Positions 56,679 to 64,000 of a stretch of 64,000 nucleotides of DNA are shown one piece after another. The translations under genes and the position numbers were made by a program. Origin of the DNA: Rhodococcus gordoniae (GTDB lineage: Bacteria; Actinomycetota; Actinomycetes; Mycobacteriales; Mycobacteriaceae); contig NZ_LPZN01000003.1 of NCBI RefSeq assembly GCF_001646655.1, forward strand, positions 372,001 to 436,000, given 5' to 3'. Positions within the stretch are counted from its first letter, which is position 1. Every line of letters starts with the position of its first letter. The notes below the pieces were generated by a model, which saw only the letters and a list, made by a program, of their open reading frames with translations, did no database searches and had not been told where the DNA came from.

Positions 56679-57851
56679 ATGTCTCTCGACGCAACCCCGG
56701 CAGTCTCGGACGACGACATCGAGGTCCGCGAGATCGAAGCCGCGGCAGCCCCCACCCGCTTCGCGCGTGGCTGGCACTGTCTCGGTCTCCTCCGCGACTT
56801 CCAGGACGGCAAGCCGCACTCCATCGAGGCCTTCGGCACCAAGCTCGTCGTCTTCGCCGACAGCAAGGGACAACTCAACGTCCTCGACGCCTACTGCCGG
56901 CACATGGGCGGTGACCTGAGCCGCGGTGAGATCAAGGGTGACTCCATCGCGTGTCCGTTCCACGACTGGCGCTGGAACGGTAAGGGCAGATGCACCGACA
57001 TCCCCTACGCCCGCCGCGTGCCGCCGATCGCCAAGACCCGCGCGTGGACGACGCTCGAGCGCAACGGTCAGCTCTACGTGTGGAACGACCCGCAGGGCAA
57101 CCCGCCGCCGGCCGACGTCACGATCCCCGAGATCGCGGGCTACGGCACCGACGAGTGGACGGACTGGAGCTGGAAGACTCTGCGCATCAAGGGCTCGCAC
57201 TGCCGCGAGATCGTCGACAACGTCGTCGACATGGCGCACTTCTTCTACATCCACTACTCGTTCCCGCGTTACTTCAAGAACGTCTTCGAAGGCCACACCG
57301 CCACGCAGTACATGCACTCCACCGGCCGGGAGGACGTCATCTCCGGCACCAACTACGACGACCCCAACGCCGAGCTGCGTTCTGAGGCCTCGTACTTCGG
57401 TCCGTCGTACATGATCGACTGGCTCGAATCCGATGCCAACGGCCAGACCATCGAGACGGTCCTCATCAACTGTCACTACCCGGTGAGCAACGACGAGTTC
57501 GTGCTGCAGTACGGGGCGATCGTCAAGAAGCTGCCGGGTCTGTCCGACGAGGCGTCGGCCGGAATGGCCGCACAGTTCGCCGAGGGTGTGCAGCTGGGTT
57601 TCGAGCAGGACGTCGAGATCTGGAAGAACAAGGCACCCATCGACAACCCGCTGCTGTCCGAGGAGGACGGCCCGGTGTACCAGTTGCGCCGCTGGTACCA
57701 GCAGTTCTACGTCGACGTCGAGGACGTCACCGAGGACATGACCAAGCGCTTCGAGTTCGAGATCGACACCACCCGGGCGGTCGCGAGCTGGCAGAAGGAG
57801 GTCGCGGAGAACATCGCGAAGCAGGCCGAGGGTTCTGCCACGGCGTCCTAG
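56679..57851 (+). CDS. kshA: 3-ketosteroid 9alpha-hydroxylase, oxygenase component
   Basis: 390 residues. Rieske ligands Cys73, His75, Cys92 and His95 in AYCRHMGG and ACPFHDW; mononuclear iron residues match the family spacing: Asn181, His187, His192 in NVVDMAHFFYIHYSF, and an Asp later. FEGHTATQYMHSTGRED, VLINCHYPVSNDEFVLQYG and DGPVYQLRRWYQQFYVDVEDV are KshA blocks. It hydroxylates C9 of 3-ketosteroids, which opens ring B with KstD. ATG 56679 with GGAGG upstream. KshB, its reductase, is not in the window. First of kshA-hsaA-like-hsaC-like operon. Confidence 0.94.
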   Translation: MSLDATPAVSDDDIEVREIEAAAAPTRFARGWHCLGLLRDFQDGKPHSIEAFGTKLVVFADSKGQLNVLDAYCRHMGGDLSRGEIKGDSIACPFHDWRWNGKGRCTDIPYARRVPPIAKTRAWTTLERNGQLYVWNDPQGNPPPADVTIPEIAGYGTDEWTDWSWKTLRIKGSHCREIVDNVVDMAHFFYIHYSFPRYFKNVFEGHTATQYMHSTGREDVISGTNYDDPNAELRSEASYFGPSYMIDWLESDANGQTIETVLINCHYPVSNDEFVLQYGAIVKKLPGLSDEASAGMAAQFAEGVQLGFEQDVEIWKNKAPIDNPLLSEEDGPVYQLRRWYQQFYVDVEDVTEDMTKRFEFEIDTTRAVASWQKEVAENIAKQAEGSATAS

Positions 57852-57894
57852 TCCCCCGCCGCGCAGAACCACACCCACCAGAAGGAAAGTCAGC

Positions 57895-59076
57895 ATGAGC
57901 TACGAAGTCCTGGCCTGTATCGAGGCCGCCGCCGACGACATCTTCGTCGAAGGCATCGAGGCCGAGCGGATCGGCAAGGTCGCCGACGCGACCGCCAAGC
58001 GCATGAAGGAGGCCGGCTGCATCCGCATGCTGCAGCCCAAGGAACACGGCGGCCTCGAGGCCCACCCGCGCGAGTTCGCGGAGACCGTCATGCGGATGGC
58101 GTCGATCAACCCGTCGGCGGGCTGGGTCCACGGCATCGTGGGCGTGCACCCCTGGCAGCTCGCGTTCGCCGACCCCCGGGTCCAGCAGGAGGTCTGGGGC
58201 GAGGATCAGGACACGTGGCTCGCGTCGCCGTACATGCCGGGCGGCATGTGCGTGCCGGTCGACGGCGGTTACACGTTCTCCGGCAGGTGGTCGTTCTCCT
58301 CCGGGACCGACCACTGTGACTGGGCGTTCCTCGGTGCCTTCGCGTGCAACCCGGACGGCAGTATGCAGATGCCGCCGCGAATGCTGCACGTGATCATTCC
58401 GCGCTCGGACTACGAGATCATCGAGGACTCCTGGGACGTCGTGGGTCTGCGCGGCACCGGCTCCAAGGACGTCGTGGTCGAGGACGCGTTCGTGCCCGAC
58501 TACCGCGTCATGGACTGCGACGAGGTCATCGACGGGACCGCGGTGCGCAAGTACGGCCGCACCGAGACGCTGTACCTGATGCCGTGGTCGAACATGTTCC
58601 CGCTGGGCATTACGTCGGCCACCATCGGCATCTGCGAGGGTCTCCTGCACCACGCCAACGAGTACCAGCGCGAGCGCATCAACCCGCAGGGCACCGCGGT
58701 CAAGGACGATCCGTACACGATGTTCGCGATCGGTGAGGCCACCGCGAAGCTGCGGTCGGCGCGGGATTCGCTGCTGGCCAACGTCGATCGCATGTGGGAT
58801 CTGGTCGACGCCGGCAGGACCCCGACGTTCGAGCAGCGCGCTCTGGGCCGCGAGACCCAGGTGAACGCGGCATGGCAGGCCGTCACCGCGATCGACCAGG
58901 TCTACGCCCGCTGCGGCGGCAACGCCCTGCGCATGGACAAGCCCATGCAGCGCTTCTGGCGCGACGCGCACGCCGGGCTGCACCACGCGATCCACGTTCC
59001 CGGCACCGTCTACCACGCCGCGACATTGAGCAGCCTCGGCGTGGACCCGCAGGGCCCGCTGCGTTCCATGATCTGA
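57895..59076 (+). CDS. HsaA-like flavin-dependent aromatic monooxygenase
   Basis: 393 residues of the acyl-CoA-dehydrogenase-fold monooxygenases. IRMLQPKEHGGL, SAGWVHGIVGVHPWQLAFAD, PRVQQEVWGED, FSGRWSFSSGTDHCDWAFLGAF and VVGLRGTGSKDVVVEDAFVP match the HsaA layout, with QRFWRDAHAGLHHA near the end. HsaA hydroxylates the phenol 3-HSA to 3,4-DHSA with reduced flavin from HsaB. The sequence is related but not identical to classical HsaA, so a paralogue for another phenol is possible. 43 bases after kshA. Confidence 0.87.
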   Translation: MSYEVLACIEAAADDIFVEGIEAERIGKVADATAKRMKEAGCIRMLQPKEHGGLEAHPREFAETVMRMASINPSAGWVHGIVGVHPWQLAFADPRVQQEVWGEDQDTWLASPYMPGGMCVPVDGGYTFSGRWSFSSGTDHCDWAFLGAFACNPDGSMQMPPRMLHVIIPRSDYEIIEDSWDVVGLRGTGSKDVVVEDAFVPDYRVMDCDEVIDGTAVRKYGRTETLYLMPWSNMFPLGITSATIGICEGLLHHANEYQRERINPQGTAVKDDPYTMFAIGEATAKLRSARDSLLANVDRMWDLVDAGRTPTFEQRALGRETQVNAAWQAVTAIDQVYARCGGNALRMDKPMQRFWRDAHAGLHHAIHVPGTVYHAATLSSLGVDPQGPLRSMI

Positions 59077-59119
59077 CCGCTGGATCACCACTACTTCGAA
59101 TCCACAACGGAGACATACC

Positions 59120-60052
59120 ATGACGAACCCCCATGTCGGCGGCTTCGGCACCGACATCCGCGCCCTGGGCTACGTGAAGGTCCAGACCGACAACATCGAG
59201 CGCTGGCGCACCTTCGCGTTCGACGTGCTCGGTTTCGCGAAGGGCTCCGGCCCGGACCCCGACGCCCTGTACCTGCGCATGGACGAGCGCGCCGCGCGCA
59301 TCGTCGTCGTACCGGGTGAGACCGACGAGGTCGTCACGGTCGGCTGGGAGGTCCGTGACCATGCCGCACTGGTCCGGGTCACCGAGGCCGTCGAACGCGC
59401 CGGCATCGCGGTCAAGCCGCTGTCGCTCGAGGAGGCGGACGCCCGCCGCGTCGAGGAGGTCGTCACCTTCCAGGATCCCGCCGGCACCACACTCGAGGTC
59501 TTCCACGGCGCGGTCCTCGACCACAGCCCGGTCGTGACCCCGTTCGGTGCCGAGTTCGTCACCGGCGCACAGGGTCTGGGTCACGTCGTGCTGCCGACGA
59601 TGGATCCGAACGGCACGTTCGACTTCTACACCGACGTCCTCGGCTTCCTGCCGCGCGGCGCCTTCCGGATCCCGGCGCCGCCGGAGTTCGGCCCGCTGCG
59701 GGTGCGTTTCCTGGGTGTCAACCAGCGTCACCACAGCCTCGCGCTGTGTCCGGCCCCGCACGGCGGTGCGCCCGGCCTGGTGCACATCATGGTCGAGGTC
59801 GACACGCTCGACGCCGTCGGGCAGGCGCTCGACCGTGTCGTGAAGGACGGCTTCTCGGTGTCGTCGACGCTGGGCCGCCACACCAACGACAAGATGGTGT
59901 CGTTCTACGTGCGGGCCCCCGGTGGCTGGGATATCGAGTTCGGCACCGACGGGCAGTTGGTGGACGAGACGTTCTACACGTCCGAGGAGATCACCGCGGA
60001 CAGTTACTGGGGCCACGACTGGTCCGGCAGCGAACCTCTCGCAGCGATGTAG
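59120..60052 (+). CDS. HsaC-like extradiol dioxygenase
   Basis: 310 residues, two VOC modules. Fe(II) ligands His155 (GLGHVVL), His222 (GLVHIMVEV) and Glu273 (WDIEFGTDG); second-shell His near 204 (NQRHHSLAL) and Tyr in SFYVRAPGG. It cleaves the catechol ring of 3,4-DHSA-type substrates between the hydroxylated and adjacent carbon. It follows the HsaA-like gene by 43 bases, and ends before a terminator. Compared with RHA1 HsaC it has a longer N-terminus. Confidence 0.9.
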   Translation: MTNPHVGGFGTDIRALGYVKVQTDNIERWRTFAFDVLGFAKGSGPDPDALYLRMDERAARIVVVPGETDEVVTVGWEVRDHAALVRVTEAVERAGIAVKPLSLEEADARRVEEVVTFQDPAGTTLEVFHGAVLDHSPVVTPFGAEFVTGAQGLGHVVLPTMDPNGTFDFYTDVLGFLPRGAFRIPAPPEFGPLRVRFLGVNQRHHSLALCPAPHGGAPGLVHIMVEVDTLDAVGQALDRVVKDGFSVSSTLGRHTNDKMVSFYVRAPGGWDIEFGTDGQLVDETFYTSEEITADSYWGHDWSGSEPLAAM

Positions 60053-60096
60053 CGCCACACGCTGCGCAGCCCTGTCCGTACAACCACAGATCGCTC

Positions 60097-60147
60097 CCCG
60101 AGGAGGGGGAACCCCATCCGGCCAGGACAACGGGTTCCCTCTCCTCG
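60097..60147. terminator. Hairpin terminator after the hsaC-like gene
   Basis: Inverted repeat CCGAGGAG(G)GGGAACCC / GGGTTCCC(T)CTCCTCGG with a loop of about 17 bases. Ends the kshA-hsaA-like-hsaC-like operon before the IclR gene. Confidence 0.65.
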
Positions 60148-60194
60148 GCATACGATCCGGGTGATCCACTTCACAAAGCGGCAAGAGTATGTCA

Positions 60195-60207
60195 CTATTC
60201 CTAATAG
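60195..60207. promoter_or_regulatory. Small inverted repeat upstream of the iclR gene
   Basis: CTATT-CCT-AATAG in an AT-rich patch 59 bases upstream of the iclR start. AT-rich patches are rare in this genome, so it may be part of a promoter or operator of this regulator. Confidence 0.35.
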
Positions 60208-60265
60208 AAATACCAACGTCAGCTGTGTTTCGTGGCAATCTTCGCCCGGATCGAGGGAGATATCG

Positions 60266-61054
60266 GTGACCGCACCCGCGACTGCAGACTCCACCCCCAC
60301 CGCGATTCTCGAACGAATCTCGCTCGTCCTGGACGCCTTCGACGGCCCGGGGCGCCTCACCCTCGCCCAGGTCGTCAGGCGGACCGGGCTCCCCCGCTCC
60401 TCCGCTCATCGGATGCTCGAACGCCTCGTAGAGATACGGTGGCTACGCCGCGAAGGCCGCGACTACGAGCTCGGCACCCGCCTGATGGAACTCGGCTCGA
60501 TCGCCGTGCACCAGAACCGCCTGCACAGCGCGGCCGCTCCGATCCTGCAGGACCTGCACCGCGCCACCGGTTATGTGGTGCATCTCGGAGTGCTCGACGG
60601 ATCCGATGTGCTCTATCTCGACAAGGTCGGTGGCCGGCTCGCTGCGGAGCTGCCCACCCGCGTGGGCAGCCGCTATCCCGCACGTGATTCCGCAATCGGC
60701 AAGACCCTGCTCGCCTACACGCCGGACGGCACCCACGACCTCACCGACTTCACTCCCGAACTGCGCAAGGTCCGGGAGATGGGCGTGGCGTACGAGGTGA
60801 GCCGGATCTCCGGGGGAATCGGCGTCATCGCGGTCCCGATCGGCCCCGTGGGCGATGTCGTCGCCGCCCTGTCCATCTGCGGACCGACCGGACACCTCGA
60901 ATTCGATCATCGTCACGCGGCCCCGGTCCGTATGGCGGCGAAAGCGATCCACCGATCCCTCACCGGACGTCCCCGCACCGCGCCGGCTGCGCCACGCCCA
61001 CGTCACCCCGGTCCGCCCGCCGCGACAGCGCACTCCCGCCTGCAATACGCCTGA
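60266..61054 (+). CDS. IclR-family transcriptional regulator
   Basis: 262 residues. N-terminal winged helix: ILERISLVLDAFDGPGRLTLAQVVRRTGLPRSSAHRMLERLVEIRWLRREG (about 12-62). Ligand-binding domain from about 85 with YVVHLGVLDGSDVLYLDKVGG, GSRYPARDSAIGKTLLAY and GVIAVPIGPVGDVVAALSICGP. The C-terminal 30 residues are Pro/Arg-rich and unlike the family. Probably regulates the adjacent kshA or SDR operon in response to a steroid intermediate (inference). GTG 60266 with GAGGGAG upstream. Confidence 0.88.
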   Translation: MTAPATADSTPTAILERISLVLDAFDGPGRLTLAQVVRRTGLPRSSAHRMLERLVEIRWLRREGRDYELGTRLMELGSIAVHQNRLHSAAAPILQDLHRATGYVVHLGVLDGSDVLYLDKVGGRLAAELPTRVGSRYPARDSAIGKTLLAYTPDGTHDLTDFTPELRKVREMGVAYEVSRISGGIGVIAVPIGPVGDVVAALSICGPTGHLEFDHRHAAPVRMAAKAIHRSLTGRPRTAPAAPRPRHPGPPAATAHSRLQYA

Positions 61055-61101
61055 CCACCACATCCTGCGCCGTCGGTGCCCGCCACCGGCGGAAGGGAGA
61101 A

Positions 61102-61806
61102 CTAGCTCCGCTCACGCCGTTCGAGACCGAGCACGAAATCCTCCACCTCGCGCCAGGATCCCGACGCCTTCGGAACCGGATTGCCCAACTCGTCGCGCGC
61201 CCGGACACCCGAGAACGTCTCGGCCGCCTCGTCGATGTCGGTCAGCACCTGTCTGGCCAGATCGATCTCCGCCTGGAAATAGCGTTCGGCCCACAGCAGG
61301 CTCATCCTGGAGAACGCCCAGGCGGGTTCGCGAGTCGCGTGCTCTCCGTGCAACCCGGCCCGCTCCCGCATCGCCTCCATGTTCTCGATATGCGACCGGA
61401 CGAGTTTCTTCAGTTCCTCGGGCTCGTTGAGATGCCCCATCCACAGCCGCAGCATGAGGCCGTGTTTGAGGACCGGCTGCTCCACGGGCGCGTCCCGCGA
61501 CCAGTTCCGCACGGCGCGGGTGCCACGCTCGGTGATGCGGTAGACCCTGCGGCCCCGCTCCCCGGGCTCGGACACCATTTCCGACTCGGCCAGTCCCGCC
61601 GACTCGAGTTTCTTCAACTCGGCGTAGATCTGGCTGACGGACGGACTCCAGTAGAAGAAGCCGATGCTCCAGTCCGCCCACTTCTTCAGGTCGTATCCGG
61701 TGAGTCCCTCACCGAAGGTGAGCATGCCCAGAACAGCCCAGCTCGTGGCGGGCAACGACGGATAACTGTCGTCGGACACGTCGGCGACAGGCTCGATCTC
61801 GGGCAT
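61102..61806 (-). CDS. PadR-family transcriptional regulator
   Basis: 234 residues. PadR winged helix near 18-90: SWAVLGMLTFGEGLTGYDLKKWADWSIGFFYWSPSVSQIYAELKKLESAGLAESEMV and GRRVYRITERGTRAVRNW. C-terminal coiled dimerisation helices with the family's Vir-C region (about 115-200, including YFQAEIDLARQVLTDID). Phenolic ligands are common in the family, so it may sense ring intermediates; target unknown. Convergent with iclR (47 bases apart). Confidence 0.88.
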   Translation of the reverse strand: MPEIEPVADVSDDSYPSLPATSWAVLGMLTFGEGLTGYDLKKWADWSIGFFYWSPSVSQIYAELKKLESAGLAESEMVSEPGERGRRVYRITERGTRAVRNWSRDAPVEQPVLKHGLMLRLWMGHLNEPEELKKLVRSHIENMEAMRERAGLHGEHATREPAWAFSRMSLLWAERYFQAEIDLARQVLTDIDEAAETFSGVRARDELGNPVPKASGSWREVEDFVLGLERRERS

Positions 61807-61956
61807 GTTCGAAGCCTAACAGCCCAGGTAGATGCGGGTGCGGCAGCCGGGATTCCGTACCCGGGCCGGAACATGATCTCCCGGTCCGTGGGAGAACGGG
61901 CAGCCGGGCCGCTCGCCGGTGACTACCGTCGCAGTCACGATCAAGGAGGTCCGATC

Positions 61957-62211
61957 ATGGACAGCGTCCGGTGCAACACGTGTGGCAATCGCGTCCTCGT
62001 CGAGAAGTACAGCGAGGCGCACACCAGCATCCAATGGCTCGACGACGCCGACCGCGTCTGCCCCGAGTTCGCACGGTCCCGCACCACCCGGGACGGTCGC
62101 GCCTGGGTTCCCACCTGCCACAAGTTGCAGCAGACGATCGACGACCTGATCGTCTCGGGCCAGATCGGCCTGTCGCTGCGCAGCTATCCGGTGCCCGGTC
62201 GACTCGAGTGA
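61957..62211 (+). CDS. Small Cys-containing protein (possible zinc or iron-sulphur site)
   Basis: 84 residues. Four cysteines: Cys6, Cys9 (CNTCGN), Cys35 (DRVCPEF) and Cys54 (PTCHKL), plus His22 and His55. The rest is a small alpha/beta region with a C-terminal VSGQIGLSLRSYPVPGR. I do not recognise the family. ATG 61957 has AAGGAGG seven bases upstream, so it is surely translated. It follows the PadR gene in divergent orientation. Confidence 0.75.
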   Translation: MDSVRCNTCGNRVLVEKYSEAHTSIQWLDDADRVCPEFARSRTTRDGRAWVPTCHKLQQTIDDLIVSGQIGLSLRSYPVPGRLE

Positions 62212-62243
62212 CCCCCGACGGACCGCCGATCTCCCTCCCGGGG

Positions 62244-63698
62244 CTACCGCACCCCCGCGACCAGCCCTTCCGCACTGCGCGCCGCCACCGAGGCGGCCTT
62301 CGCGGTGAACGGATCGAGCAGCGGGTGCTCTGCACGGGACCGCCAGTGCCGCACCGCATCCACGGCCGCCGCCCGGATCTCGGCGGGCGAGGCGTCGTCG
62401 ACGAGACCGAGCCGACGGGTGGCGCCGATCCCGAACCCACCGACCACGCGCTGCAACGCGAGAACCTCTTCGCCGGGCAACGACACCGTCGACGACCGCA
62501 ATCTGCCCAGCAGTCGGAGCTCGGCGAAACCGTGGTCGTCGGCCAGTTCGCGCCGCACCACTCCCAGCAGTTCGCGGTCGCCGCACATGTCCAGCACCCG
62601 TTCGAGTGCCAGCAGCGCCGAGTGGGTCTTGAGCTGATCGGCACGCTGACCGAACTGCACGTCGATCACCTGACGCAGCTCGTCGAGCCCACTGCGCGCG
62701 ACGAGTTCGGCGGCGAGAGAAGGTGAATCGCGGGCACCGAGCTGCACGAGCAGCACCGCCGTGCGGATGCCGAACAGACCGAACCTGTCCACCAGACGCG
62801 CGCGCATCCCGGGATCGACGGGAAGGTCGACGTCCGGTCGCGCGAAGCGGTCGGCCGACAACATCGCGACCTGCAGTTGCTCCGCCGGGACCTGCGCGAG
62901 CGCCTCGAACGCTGCGAACTCGTTCTGCCGCAGCGTCCGTGCGGCGAGCGCGAGCAATCCGGCGACCGGCACGACCGCCTGACACAGGCCGGTGCGTTCG
63001 AGTTCGTCGGTGAACCTCGCCGCGACCTGCTTCGCCGACATCATCGCGTCGGCGCGACCGGCCCCGACCTCGTCGGCACGCGACACCACCCCGACGATCC
63101 CGAGCGGCCCGGCTCCCCCGCCGACATGCCGGCCGATCCGCTCGAGGAACTCGACGTCGGCGGCACCGAGCGAACGCATCAGGTAGACGACGGCGTCGGC
63201 ACCCGAGGCCGACTCCTCCGGGGTGAGCAGGGCCAGGGTCCGCGCCGACACCTCCCGCGACAGCGACGACGTGCCGGGAGTGTCGATGATGGTGGTCTGG
63301 GCCAGGGCGCTGGCCGGCCATTCGACGTCGATGAAGTCGACGCGGTCGGCGGTGAGATCACCGAGGTCGAAGGTCAGACGGCCGTCGGGGCGCTGCACGG
63401 GCACCGGCATGTGACGATCCCCGTCGTACCAGGCGTTCACCGACGGTACGGGTCCGTTGCGGTACCAGGTGACGACGCGCGTGCATTCCGTCGCGTCGGT
63501 GGGCGCGATGTCCTGTCCCACGAGCGCGTTGAGCAGGGTCGACTTGCCGGCCTTGAGGGATCCGGCGAGCGCGACCCGCAGCGGCTGGTCGAGTCGCGCG
63601 GCACACTCGTCGAGTCGGTCTGCGACAGCCGGGTTTCCACCGTACGACGCGCGGGCCCGGCCGAGCAGGTCGCGGGCGCGGGCGAGAGCCGGGATCAC
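62244..63698 (-). CDS. Dynamin-like GTPase (IniC-like)
   Basis: 484 residues. GTPase motifs: P-loop GSLKAGKSTLLNAL near 44, switch II IDTPGTSS near 140, and the G4-like VSRADEVG near 210. The C-terminal half is helical without an obvious membrane span. This fits dynamin-family proteins IniC/IniA of actinobacteria, involved in membrane remodelling and response to cell-envelope drugs. GTG 63698 overlaps the stop of the upstream partner (GTGA), forming a pair. Confidence 0.86.
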   Translation of the reverse strand: MIPALARARDLLGRARASYGGNPAVADRLDECAARLDQPLRVALAGSLKAGKSTLLNALVGQDIAPTDATECTRVVTWYRNGPVPSVNAWYDGDRHMPVPVQRPDGRLTFDLGDLTADRVDFIDVEWPASALAQTTIIDTPGTSSLSREVSARTLALLTPEESASGADAVVYLMRSLGAADVEFLERIGRHVGGGAGPLGIVGVVSRADEVGAGRADAMMSAKQVAARFTDELERTGLCQAVVPVAGLLALAARTLRQNEFAAFEALAQVPAEQLQVAMLSADRFARPDVDLPVDPGMRARLVDRFGLFGIRTAVLLVQLGARDSPSLAAELVARSGLDELRQVIDVQFGQRADQLKTHSALLALERVLDMCGDRELLGVVRRELADDHGFAELRLLGRLRSSTVSLPGEEVLALQRVVGGFGIGATRRLGLVDDASPAEIRAAAVDAVRHWRSRAEHPLLDPFTAKAASVAARSAEGLVAGVR

Positions 63699-64000
63699 GC
63701 CTGCACTCCCGCGAGTTCCGCGGCGCGGGATCGCAGTCGGCCCAGTTCCGCGACCTGCATGTCGAGTTCACCGATCCGACGCCGGCGTTCCTGCTCCTGC
63801 ACGGTCGCGGCCTGCCGGGCCGCGTCGAGCGACTCGTCGAGCGAACGCAGTGTCTGCTCGGCGATCTCGGTGAAGTGATCGCGGAGCTGACGCTGGATGA
63901 GGCGCAGCCGGTCCTTCGATTCCTTGCCGACCTGGAAACTCACGTCGTCGGTGAACTTGCGGATCGCGTTCTTCGCGTCGGCGCGACGCTTGGTGAGCCG
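63695..64000 (-). CDS. Dynamin-like GTPase, C-terminal part (IniA-like; truncated by window edge)
   Basis: The gene runs off the right edge; the last 101 residues are visible. They form a coiled-coil, charged helix region (RLRLIQRQLRDHFTEIAEQTLRSLDESLDAARQAA, then MQVAELGRLRSRAAELAG) typical of the end of dynamin-like stalk regions. Paired with the downstream IniC-like gene as in iniAC. No GTPase motif is in the window, so the identity rests on context. Confidence 0.65.
   Translation of the reverse strand, partial: RLTKRRADAKNAIRKFTDDVSFQVGKESKDRLRLIQRQLRDHFTEIAEQTLRSLDESLDAARQAATVQEQERRRRIGELDMQVAELGRLRSRAAELAGVQA

Noticed and set aside
61957-62211. Ferredoxin
   Set aside because: The four cysteines do not have ferredoxin spacing (CxxCxxC or CxxxxCxxC), so a [2Fe-2S] or [4Fe-4S] ferredoxin is unlikely.

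Overview
The window is high-GC actinobacterial DNA, almost certainly Rhodococcus and probably of the R. rhodochrous type. Reasons: GC-rich codon use, many GTG starts, mycobacteria-like gene neighbourhoods (DUF3151/Rv0361-like/fba/dedA/GH76, pyrE to clpB, dnaK-grpE-dnaJ-hspR), and a Baeyer-Villiger enzyme that closely matches the R. rhodochrous steroid monooxygenase as I remember it. I saw no tRNA, rRNA, CRISPR array, insertion sequence or prophage. Family calls are from sequence motifs and memory; no search was run.

Region 1 (1-16.7 kb) is mostly cobalamin biosynthesis and metal handling. The end of cobJ and the pair cobL-cobM converge on a terminator. A cobalamin riboswitch precedes a chelatase (AAA plus VWA)-cobO-cobB-cobD operon, in which cobB is fused to a CobC-like PLP domain. 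A second cobalamin riboswitch on the minus strand precedes cbtB-cbtA-cobQ-cobK. Between them lie a HAD dehalogenase, a membrane protein and a small protein of unknown role with repeats at its promoter. A divergent histidine-phosphatase-like gene, a cation diffusion facilitator and an FUSC-type membrane protein follow.

Region 2 (16.6-36.8 kb) is a conserved actinobacterial backbone: DUF3151, an Rv0361-like membrane protein, fba, a DedA protein, a GH76 mannanase-like protein, a SpoU/TrmH methyltransferase, a lipoprotein, SDRs, a YhhN protein, pyrE-galT-galK, a LemA-like protein, a candidate TtfA, a DUF5666-like protein, clpB with a HAIR operator, and a divergent flavohemoprotein (Rv0385-like). 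A pair of small paralogous membrane proteins and an AMIN-like secreted protein close it.

Region 3 (36.9-61 kb) is a steroid catabolic island cut in two by the hspR-dnaJ-grpE-dnaK operon. The left part has an acyl-CoA ligase, a ferredoxin-reductase-like flavoprotein, two KstD-type dehydrogenases, an alpha/beta esterase, a ketosteroid isomerase, a flavin reductase and two luciferase-like oxidoreductases. The right part has the steroid monooxygenase, three SDRs, a KshA-type Rieske oxygenase, an HsaA-like monooxygenase, an HsaC-like extradiol dioxygenase, and IclR and PadR regulators. Together these genes can be arranged into a route from progesterone-type C21 steroids (side-chain oxygenation, ester cleavage, 17-hydroxyl oxidation) to opening of rings B and A; KshB and HsaD are not in the window.

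Region 4 (61.9-64 kb) holds a small Cys-containing protein and two dynamin-like GTPases (IniC/IniA-like), the last truncated by the window edge. Compared with the M. tuberculosis order from memory, the iniAC/dnaK block is inverted relative to the fba-clpB block, with steroid genes on both sides of the chaperone operon.
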